Shown here: piece by piece, positions 7,649 to 13,657 of the stretch
Layout: each line of letters begins with the position of its first letter
Position numbering within the stretch: position 1 is the first letter of the stretch
Assembly: GCA_013288285.1 (NCBI GenBank)
Contig: JABDCE010000023.1
Location: 1-36,703 of the forward strand
Direction: 5' to 3'
Length of the DNA stretch: 36,703 bases
DNA from: Bacteroidota bacterium
GTDB taxonomy: Bacteria > Bacteroidota > Bacteroidia > Chitinophagales > Chitinophagaceae
The notes under the pieces: generated by a model
Databases searched by the model: none
The model's input: the letters and a program-made list of their open reading frames with translations, nothing else
What the model was told of the DNA's origin: nothing
Translations under genes and position numbers: made by a program

Positions 7649-8914
7649 ATGATCGATGTTTTGTTGGGATTGCAATGGGGTGATGAAGGCAAAGGAAAAA
7701 TTGTGGATCACCTTGCTGAAAAGTATGACATTATAGCCAGGTTCCAGGGCGGGCCCAATGCCGGCCATACGTTGTATGTGAATGGTACCAAGGTTGTATT
7801 GCATACCATCCCATCGGGGGTGTTTCACGAGCACTGCCTGAACCTGATAGGCAACGGGGTAGTGATAGACCCGGTGACGCTGCAAAACGAGATACAGAAA
7901 ATAAAGCCATTATGCCCCGGCCTTACAGACAGGTTGTTCCTGTCGCACCGGGCGCACCTGATACTGCCTACGCACCGCGCGCTGGACGCGGCCTCTGAGA
8001 CCGCCAAGGGCGCAGATAAGATAGGATCTACCCTGAAGGGTATAGGGCCAGCCTATATGGACAAAACGGGCAGGAACGGCCTGAGAGTAGGCGATATACT
8101 GAGCAAGAACTTTAAAGAGAAATACGACAGGCTGACCAGGAAGCACCTGGAGATACTGGGACAATATGAGCAGGTGGTGGACTGGAAGCAGTGGGAGCAA
8201 CCGTTCTTTGAAGCGGCGGAACAGATAGCGCAGCTACAGATAGTGAATGCGGAATACTGGCTGGATAACCACATGAAAGCAGGCAAGCGCGTGCTGGCAG
8301 AAGGCGCCCAGGGCAGTATGCTGGATGTGGACTTTGGTACGTACCCATTTGTGACCTCATCAAATACCATAGCTGCGGGTGTATGTAATGGTTTGGGTGT
8401 AGCACCATCGAAAATAGGTGAGGTGTATGGCATTACGAAAGCGTACTGCACACGTGTGGGTGGCGGTCCGTTCCCTACAGAACTGCTAGATGAAACCGGT
8501 GAGGCACTGCGCGCTGCGGGTAATGAATTTGGCGCAACAACAGGCCGCCCGCGCCGCTGCGGATGGATAGACCTGGTGGCGCTGCGCTATGCAGTGATGC
8601 TGAGTGGTGTGACCAAACTGATCATTACCAAGGCCGATGTGATGGATAATTTCAACCCGATAAAAGCAGCCACTGCTTATATTGCCGACGGCAGAGAGAC
8701 AAAGGAGTTTCCGTATGACGTTTGTGATGTGACGATAGAGCCTGTGTATGAGTCGTTTGCAGGCTGGGACCAGCCAATAGGCAAATGTACCCAGTATGCA
8801 GACCTGCCGCAGGTTTTCAGGGATTATTGCCGGTTTGTGGAAGACTACCTGGAAACAAAGATCGCCTATATCTCGAACGGTACCGGGCGCGACCAACTGT
8901 TGTCCATTCCTTAA
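7649..8914 (+). CDS. purA: Adenylosuccinate synthase
   Basis: This 421-residue cytosolic enzyme joins IMP and aspartate using GTP, the first committed step from IMP to AMP. The signature QWGDEGKGKIVD is at residues 9-20, with the catalytic Asp (D12) and the P-loop lysine; GGPNAGHT, the IMP-binding GNGVVIDP, the RRCGWIDLVALRYA segment and VGGGPFPTE are all present. Length fits the family (about 420-430). The ATG is placed directly at the conserved N-terminus (MIDVLLGLQWGDEG). A good promoter lies just upstream. Downstream is an A/T homopolymer-rich spacer (8915-8999) that may weakly terminate transcription. Confidence 0.98.
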   Translation: MIDVLLGLQWGDEGKGKIVDHLAEKYDIIARFQGGPNAGHTLYVNGTKVVLHTIPSGVFHEHCLNLIGNGVVIDPVTLQNEIQKIKPLCPGLTDRLFLSHRAHLILPTHRALDAASETAKGADKIGSTLKGIGPAYMDKTGRNGLRVGDILSKNFKEKYDRLTRKHLEILGQYEQVVDWKQWEQPFFEAAEQIAQLQIVNAEYWLDNHMKAGKRVLAEGAQGSMLDVDFGTYPFVTSSNTIAAGVCNGLGVAPSKIGEVYGITKAYCTRVGGGPFPTELLDETGEALRAAGNEFGATTGRPRRCGWIDLVALRYAVMLSGVTKLIITKADVMDNFNPIKAATAYIADGRETKEFPYDVCDVTIEPVYESFAGWDQPIGKCTQYADLPQVFRDYCRFVEDYLETKIAYISNGTGRDQLLSIP

Positions 8915-8999
8915 AAAAAAAATTATATTTTTTTTGGTCAAAAAAAATTTGGCAATTTCACCAAACTATTAAAATTTTACGGTACCAAGCAAGAGCGCA

Positions 9000-9596
9000 A
9001 TGAAATCAGAACCTAACAAAAAAGCCGCAACTAAAAAGACCGCAACGACAAGTGCAAAGCCGGCACCTAAAAAAGCGTCTGCAAAACCTAAAAAGTCTGG
9101 CAGTGACGATGATGATGAGCTGGATGAAGAAGTGAAAGCGCCATCGAAAAAAGCTGCATCGAAGAAGTCTGCGCCGGCTTCGACCAAGAAGAAGAAGGCG
9201 GATGATGATGACGATGATGACGACGACGACCTGGAGGATACGCCTAAGAAAAAATCGGCCGCAAAAAAATCCGGTGCTAAAAAAAGCAAGGATGATGATG
9301 ACGACGATGATGACCTGGACGAGGACGAAGACGACGACTTTGGAAAGGAGGAAGAAGACGAGTTTGACCTGGACAAGGAATTTGAAGAGTTTGATATGCC
9401 GAAGTCAAAAACGAAGGCGCCTAAAAAGAAAACATCGAAAGATGATGACTTTGATGTGGATGAGGAGTTCAAGGACCTGGGCTTTTTCTCTGAAGGCGGC
9501 GGTGGTGGTTTTGATGATGACGATGATGATTTTTTAAATGATCCATGCAACTGCAACGGCATAAAGTTAATTATCCGCTTACGGGCGCACAGGTGA
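9000..9596 (+). CDS. Low-complexity Lys/Ala and Asp-block protein
   Basis: A 198-residue protein of alternating blocks: an N-terminal Lys/Ala/Pro-rich part like histone H1 tails (KKAATKKTATTSAKPAPKK), then at least five runs of Asp, including one of ten, separated by KKK-rich stretches, and a C-terminal part EEFKDLGFFSEGGGGGFDDDD. No known domain is recognised and it should be largely disordered. The alternating charge suggests binding to nucleic acid or partner proteins, or phase-separating behaviour, but that is inference. The end of the gene overlaps pabB by 52 bp in another frame, and the last ~20 residues (NCNGIKLIIRLRAHR) read unlike the rest, so the stop might have been acquired by a shift. 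GAT/GAC runs make it prone to slippage. The antisense Ser-rich frame is a shadow. Confidence 0.7.
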   Translation: MKSEPNKKAATKKTATTSAKPAPKKASAKPKKSGSDDDDELDEEVKAPSKKAASKKSAPASTKKKKADDDDDDDDDDLEDTPKKKSAAKKSGAKKSKDDDDDDDDLDEDEDDDFGKEEEDEFDLDKEFEEFDMPKSKTKAPKKKTSKDDDFDVDEEFKDLGFFSEGGGGGFDDDDDDFLNDPCNCNGIKLIIRLRAHR

Positions 9597-10846
9597 GAGA
9601 AATAAAACAAAGGATGCTGAACTGGGCCAACCAATTCAGCATCCTTCTTTTTTTGGACAGCAACCATTATCCTTCGGCATATGATGGCTATGAGTGCCTG
9701 CTGGCTGTGGGTGCAACGGAAGTAGTGGGCGGACATGAGCATGACCTGCTGGCGCAGCTACAGCAGCGCCACAATGCCAATCCTGACTGGCTGTTCGGGC
9801 ATATCTGCTACGACTATAAGAATGTGCTGGAGCCGAAGCTGGAATCTGCACATGCAGCGAAGACGGGTTTTGAGCTGCTGCAATTCTTTGTGCCGCAGAC
9901 GGTATGCTACATCAACAAGGAGCAGACGTTCCTGACCATAGAATCGTTTGAGGATACCAACGCCATCTATAACGCCATCATAGATGTGGACCTGGAGTCA
10001 GTGCAGAAGCGGATACCGCATCTACAGTTCACACCTGTAGTGGACAAGGCAGACTACCTGGCCACGATAGAAAGGCTGCGCACCCACATAGCAGATGGTG
10101 ACTGTTATGAGATCAACTATTGCACGGAGGGATATTGTGAAGGGGCAGAGATAGATCCGCTGCAGGTATTTAATGCGCTGAATGGATTGTCGCCGGCGCC
10201 ATTTGCGGCTTACTACCGATCGGGGGCGCAGTATATGATGTGTTCCAGCCCGGAGCGGTACCTGAAGAAACAGGGTAGCAAGGTGCTATCGCAACCGATA
10301 AAGGGAACTGCACGCCGCGATAAGGATAGCGAAACAGATGCACAAATAAAGAACGCACTGCGTAACGACATAAAGGAGCGGGCAGAGAATGTAATGATTG
10401 TGGACCTTGTACGTAACGACCTGGCGCGCTGCTGCGAAACAGGGAGCGTGCAGGCCGATGAACTTTTTGGTATCTACTCTTTTCCGCAGGTGCACCAGAT
10501 GATCTCCACAGTGAGCGGTACCCTGAAGGCAGCGCTGCCCTTCACAGAGGCCATCCGCTATTCCTTCCCCATGGGCAGCATGACGGGCGCACCCAAGTAT
10601 AAGGTGATGCAACTGACGGACAGGTATGAACGATCGAGACGGGAGCTATATGCCGGCACGGTAGGATATATAACGCCGGGTGGTGATTTTGATTTTAACG
10701 TGGTGATACGCAGTATGTTTTACAATGAGGATACGAGATACCTGACCTACCAGACGGGCGGGGCCATCACCTATGATAGCGTACCAGAACAGGAATGGGA
10801 TGAAATGCGGCTGAAGGCGTGGGCGCTGGAACGTATATTTGCATGA
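9545..10846 (+). CDS. pabB: Aminodeoxychorismate synthase component I
   Basis: This chorismate-binding enzyme of 433 residues makes 4-amino-4-deoxychorismate for folate synthesis, normally with a PabA glutamine amidotransferase that is not in this window. Motifs seen: LDSNHYPS near the N-terminus, PIKGTARR from 251, ERAENVMIVDLVRNDLAR, and MGSMTGAPK (GAPK 348-351). I favour PabB over anthranilate synthase (TrpE) because of the short N-terminal region with LNWANQF-LDSN, but PabB/TrpE cannot be fully separated by eye. The ATG at 9545 overlaps the previous gene by 52 bp; an alternative ATG at 9614 would remove the overlap but also the conserved first ~23 residues. tRNA-Gln follows 64 bp downstream. 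Confidence 0.9.
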   Translation: MQLQRHKVNYPLTGAQVREIKQRMLNWANQFSILLFLDSNHYPSAYDGYECLLAVGATEVVGGHEHDLLAQLQQRHNANPDWLFGHICYDYKNVLEPKLESAHAAKTGFELLQFFVPQTVCYINKEQTFLTIESFEDTNAIYNAIIDVDLESVQKRIPHLQFTPVVDKADYLATIERLRTHIADGDCYEINYCTEGYCEGAEIDPLQVFNALNGLSPAPFAAYYRSGAQYMMCSSPERYLKKQGSKVLSQPIKGTARRDKDSETDAQIKNALRNDIKERAENVMIVDLVRNDLARCCETGSVQADELFGIYSFPQVHQMISTVSGTLKAALPFTEAIRYSFPMGSMTGAPKYKVMQLTDRYERSRRELYAGTVGYITPGGDFDFNVVIRSMFYNEDTRYLTYQTGGAITYDSVPEQEWDEMRLKAWALERIFA

Positions 10847-10910
10847 TATATATTGGAGGTGTGTTTCATTTTTTTAGAAAATACCCCTAATATTGCACTC
10901 CGAAAGACAC

Positions 10911-10981
10911 AGTTCGATTGTGTAACGGTAGCACAACAGACTCTGACTCTGTTTGTCTAGGTTCGAATCCTAGTCGAACTA
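10911..10981 (+). tRNA. tRNA-Gln (anticodon CTG)
   Basis: A full cloverleaf can be drawn: acceptor AGTTCGA/TCGAACT, D-stem GTGT/GCAC, anticodon stem ACAGA/TCTGT enclosing loop CTCTGAC with anticodon CTG, and T-arm CTAGG-TTCGAAT-CCTAG. The discriminator is A and CCA is not encoded. It decodes CAG. A weak promoter-like TAATATTG lies at 10888-10895. A strong terminator follows immediately. Confidence 0.95.
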
Positions 10982-10985
10982 CTTG

Positions 10986-11016
10986 AAAAAAGCTGCCATT
11001 TATTGGCAGCTTTTTT
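10986..11016 (+). terminator. Rho-independent terminator after tRNA-Gln
   Basis: AGCTGCCA (10991-10998) pairs with TGGCAGCT (11004-11011) around a 5-base loop and is followed by a run of T's; A's before the stem extend the pairing. It ends the tRNA-Gln transcript. Confidence 0.85.
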
Positions 11017-11043
11017 GTATTTTTACATTAGTTATATAGTCAA

Positions 11044-11250
11044 ATGACCCGGTTAGATAGAATTGAAGAGATTACTAAAGACAAATTGGTTGACTTGAGT
11101 AAGTTCAAGTTTAACAGGGACGAAGCAAATGATTATGATGAAACTCTTGATGAGGCTCTCCGCCTTGGAGAAAAGAGTGGATTTGAAAGAGACTTTGACG
11201 CAAAAGATCATCTGAAAAAGCTAAATGAAGATACTCCTTCCGAAATTTAA
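11044..11250 (+). CDS. Small antitoxin-like protein (ParD-tail-like), orphan
   Basis: A 68-residue charged protein. The C-terminal half, DEALRLGEKSGFERDFDAKD followed by HLKKLN, resembles the toxin-binding tail of ParD/CC2985-type antitoxins (pattern ALxEGExSGxxxxFDxxxFLxxL). The N-terminal half (MTRLDRIEEITKDKLVDLSK) is not an obvious ribbon-helix-helix. No ParE-like toxin ORF follows; the next gene on this strand is the His/Ala-rich protein and a short minus-strand ORF faces it. It could be an orphan antitoxin left after toxin loss, or an unrelated small protein. It begins 28 bp after the tRNA-Gln terminator. Confidence 0.5.
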   Translation: MTRLDRIEEITKDKLVDLSKFKFNRDEANDYDETLDEALRLGEKSGFERDFDAKDHLKKLNEDTPSEI

Positions 11251-11257
11251 AACTGGA

Positions 11258-11419
11258 CTATCTTCCAACAAGTTTGGTATTACTTTCAGACAGTTTCTTT
11301 TTTATGTACGTCTTTAATTCGTCAAAGGTCATGTTCTGGGTTTCGGCACTGATCTGATCTCTGATCTCGCGCATCATGTTGACGGCATCAAAGCTTTTGT
11401 GTTTCTTATTATTCTCCAT
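11258..11419 (-). CDS. Short antitoxin-like protein, 53 residues
   Basis: An ATG at 11419 opens a 53-codon frame ending at the TAG at 11258, convergent with the previous gene and only 7 bp from its stop. The product begins MENNKKHKSFDAVNMMREIR and continues with DQISAETQNMTFDELKTYIK. This layout (FDAV-MMR-IRDQI-E-M-FDELKTYI) resembles small Bacteroidota proteins annotated as antitoxin components that precede PIN/VapC or similar toxins. No toxin ORF follows. A TATCTTTG box on the minus strand (11448-11441), a full TAnnTTTG match, sits 21 bp before the ATG and supports real expression. Too short for routine gene finders. Confidence 0.5.
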   Translation of the reverse strand: MENNKKHKSFDAVNMMREIRDQISAETQNMTFDELKTYIKKKLSESNTKLVGR

Positions 11420-11515
11420 AGTTAAGCCCTATCATCATTACAAAGATAATTAAGGTTTGGTTGCTTTTATCAGTGATGGCATTGTTATACTGCACTATGA
11501 GCAAACCAATTTTTT

Positions 11516-11722
11516 ATGAAACATAACCATCACGAAGAGGCAGCGAAGCATCATGAGCAAGCTGCAAAGCACCAAACTGAAGTGCATAAGAGCCACCAGG
11601 AAGGTAACGACGAACAGGCTGCGTATCATGCGCAGACAGCCAACGGACATAGCACACTAGCTAATGACCATTCAAAGGAAGCTGCTAAGAAGCACACCGA
11701 GAAAGCTGGTTCAAAGAAATAA
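11516..11722 (+). CDS. Small His/Ala-rich helical protein
   Basis: The 68-residue product is built of imperfect seven-residue repeats such as HHEEAAKHHEQAAKHQ and AAYHAQTANGH, with about one residue in five His. It should form one or two amphipathic helices and could bind metal ions, but no function is established. Similar small His/Ala/Glu/Lys-rich proteins are common in Bacteroidota and are usually left as hypothetical. It has no signal peptide. Two hairpins follow the stop codon, suggesting it is a single-gene transcript. Confidence 0.65.
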   Translation: MKHNHHEEAAKHHEQAAKHQTEVHKSHQEGNDEQAAYHAQTANGHSTLANDHSKEAAKKHTEKAGSKK

Positions 11723-11753
11723 ATGCTCTAAGCGATTGGAGCATTTGTTATTT

Positions 11754-11784
11754 AATGGGGAAAGCTGTGAAAGCTTTCCCCATT
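11754..11784. terminator. Strong hairpin, likely terminator of the His/Ala-rich gene
   Basis: AATGGGGAAAGCT (11754-11766) pairs perfectly with AGCTTTCCCCATT (11772-11784) around a 5-base loop. It follows a weaker hairpin AAATGCTC/GAGCATTT (11721-11746) that overlaps the stop codon. The downstream sequence is only moderately T-rich. Confidence 0.6.
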
Positions 11785-11909
11785 ATTTATTAACGGTTGT
11801 TCCCTTTTTCAAGAAATATTTAAAAATCCCCCTTTTATTAACCTGATAATGCCGTAACTTTAATATGAAATTGATGTTAGTAATTCCTTAACCACTTAAA
11901 TGTTTATTT

Positions 11910-12125
11910 ATGGAAACTAATACACTTAATGACCAACAGGAAGGCACCTACCAGCCAGAATTACCAGCCACAGAAAACAACCAGGACAACCAGGAGCCGA
12001 ATGAGGCAAGCAGTGAGGAGCAAGTAGCGAGAAAGAAGTACCACTCCTCAGCCATGTACGCAGCCAGCAAGTGGCACAATACCATAGACCATGTAAAGCC
12101 AAAGCATCCCGGTCTGAATCTATAA
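11910..12125 (+). CDS. Small acidic disordered protein
   Basis: A 71-residue protein, rich in Glu, Asn, Gln and Pro in its first 40 residues (NDQQEGTYQPELPATENNQD), followed by a more ordered C-terminal part KKYHSSAMYAASKWHNTIDH. It is not recognised. There is no signal peptide or membrane segment. The gene stands alone between the His/Ala-rich gene and the convergent isomerase gene, with a hairpin after it. Coding status rests on the clean ATG, the plausible composition and the isolated position; no family can be named. Confidence 0.5.
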   Translation: METNTLNDQQEGTYQPELPATENNQDNQEPNEASSEEQVARKKYHSSAMYAASKWHNTIDHVKPKHPGLNL

Positions 12126-12147
12126 CGGTAGTGTCGTAAAAATAAAA

Positions 12148-12174
12148 GGCCGGAGCTATTGTAAAGCCCCGGCC
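12148..12174. terminator. Hairpin between convergent genes
   Basis: GGCCGG (12148-12153) pairs with CCGGCC (12169-12174), with GCT/AGC further in. It lies between the stop of the small acidic gene and the stop of the isomerase gene, and A-rich sequence precedes it, so it could terminate the minus-strand transcript. Confidence 0.5.
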
Positions 12175-12193
12175 CCTGATAGTATTGTGCCTG

Positions 12194-13177
12194 CTATACT
12201 TTTGACAAAGATTTCTTGAGGAAGTCTATCACTTTTACTTCGGTGGCGTCTAACTGACGGAGATCGGCGAGGAAGACAGAGACCCAGTCGGTAAGGTGAA
12301 TGAGATAAAAGGCTTCTTCGAGATAACTGCTGCCCTCGGAATAAATTTCGATGATGGTAGAAGTATGTTTTTTGAAGACCTTTTTATTGATCTCCATTCG
12401 CGTTTGTATGCGTTCGTAATCATTTTTATTCCTGAGCAATATCACGGCCTTGTCTGCGGCATCATCGCGCCAGCCTACAAGCTCATTATGATTCATTTCA
12501 GGTATAGCGCCGTGCCAGGCGAGCATCTTGCTGTTCTCGTTGAGCTGCTGGCGGAAGCGTACGGCAACGCCTTCGAAGTGATCGGAAGAATAAATGATCG
12601 GCAATTTACCGAAGACCTTTTTAGCAATGACCATCGCTTTCTTCTGTGTGTCGGCCTCTGCGGCTTTCATTTCTTTGATCGTCTTTTTGATGTCGCGCTC
12701 AAAGCCATTACCTATCAAGCTGAAATGAGACAGCACATATAACAGCTGCACGAGGGAGTAACCCAGGCATGCACGTGGCGGCATGCCGGCAGGCACTAAT
12801 ATGCAGTCGATCTTTTTCTGTGTGGCTATCTCTGCTACCGTGCCGCCAGATGTAACGCAGACAACAGTAGCACGCTTCTTTATGGCTTCTTTCATGGCCA
12901 TGACAGTCTCCTCGGTATTGCCGGAATAAGAGCAAACAATGACGAGCGATTTACGGCTAACGAAAGCAGGAAGTGAGTATCCCTTATTTACAATAAATGG
13001 TGTCTTCAGTTTATCAGAAACGAAATTCTGTACGATGGAGCCGCCTATGCCGCTGCCGCCGAGACCGGTAACGATAACGTTATTAAATTCTTTTCCGGTA
13101 GCAATGAAACGGTAATTTTTTCCTATTATTAATGCTTCTTGTAATTGTAGTGGGAAGTCCAGTACTAACTTTTTCAT
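12194..13177 (-). CDS. Bifunctional phosphoglucose/phosphomannose isomerase
   Basis: A 327-residue SIS-domain sugar isomerase. VIVTGLGGSGIGGS (34-47) is the first sugar-phosphate binding loop, VCSYSGNTEETVMAM is the second SIS loop, and WHGAIPEMNHNELVGW contains the catalytic Glu/His region of the Pgi/PMI family. The enzyme interconverts glucose-6-P, fructose-6-P and mannose-6-P in the cytosol, linking glycolysis with mannose and GDP-sugar supply. Length matches the archaeal/Bacteroidota two-function type (about 320-340) rather than classical Pgi (about 450-550). It is divergent from yraN, with only 17 bp between the two start codons. Confidence 0.9.
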   Translation of the reverse strand: MKKLVLDFPLQLQEALIIGKNYRFIATGKEFNNVIVTGLGGSGIGGSIVQNFVSDKLKTPFIVNKGYSLPAFVSRKSLVIVCSYSGNTEETVMAMKEAIKKRATVVCVTSGGTVAEIATQKKIDCILVPAGMPPRACLGYSLVQLLYVLSHFSLIGNGFERDIKKTIKEMKAAEADTQKKAMVIAKKVFGKLPIIYSSDHFEGVAVRFRQQLNENSKMLAWHGAIPEMNHNELVGWRDDAADKAVILLRNKNDYERIQTRMEINKKVFKKHTSTIIEIYSEGSSYLEEAFYLIHLTDWVSVFLADLRQLDATEVKVIDFLKKSLSKV

Positions 13178-13194
13178 GCCAGATCTATTGATTT

Positions 13195-13551
13195 ATGCTC
13201 AAACATAGTGAAATTGGGGTAAAAGGCGAACAAATAGCAGCAGACTTTCTGATAAAGAAAGGTTATATTATTGTGCACCGCAACTGGCGCAGCGGTAAGA
13301 AGGAGTTAGATATTATAGCGCAAAAGGATGATATGTTGGTGATCGCTGAAATAAAGACGCGCTCGAACTATGAGCTGGGTTTTCCGGAGGAGTCTGTGAC
13401 GAAGAAGAAGCAACAATTCTTAAAAGCGGCTGGGGCGGCTTTCGTGGAAGCCCACCCGGAATATAAATTTGTTAGATTTGATATTATCAGCGTACTGTTG
13501 ACCGGAGAGGGCGTGAAGGAGATCGTGCATTTTGAAGAGGCGTTTTATTAA
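13195..13551 (+). CDS. YraN family (UPF0102) nuclease-like protein
   Basis: The 118-residue protein matches the UPF0102/YraN family: GVKGEQIAADFLIKKGY, NWRSGKKELDIIA and LVIAEIKTRS. The ELD...EIK arrangement (E37, D39, E52, K54) is the PD-(D/E)xK nuclease core also found in Holliday-junction resolvases, so a DNA-processing role is likely, though the function of the family is not firmly settled. Length is typical. The start at 13195 is 17 bp from the divergent isomerase start, leaving no room for two separate promoters between the genes; one or both must overlap coding sequence. Confidence 0.9.
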   Translation: MLKHSEIGVKGEQIAADFLIKKGYIIVHRNWRSGKKELDIIAQKDDMLVIAEIKTRSNYELGFPEESVTKKKQQFLKAAGAAFVEAHPEYKFVRFDIISVLLTGEGVKEIVHFEEAFY

Positions 13552-13657
13552 CTTCAGGTTACATGCACTATTCCATGGTCTGTCACCTGCAAAGGGGGAA
13601 GAATATCCGGTGCAATAGTGCTATTTTTGCCGCTTCACCCATTACGAAGCACCATTG

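Noticed and set aside
8969-9742. Minus-strand 257-codon Ser/Phe-rich frame
   Set aside because: It is the antisense image of GAT/GAC and AAG runs in the Lys/Asp-block gene (poly-Asp reads as poly-Ser on the other strand) and also overlaps pabB; composition explains the open frame.
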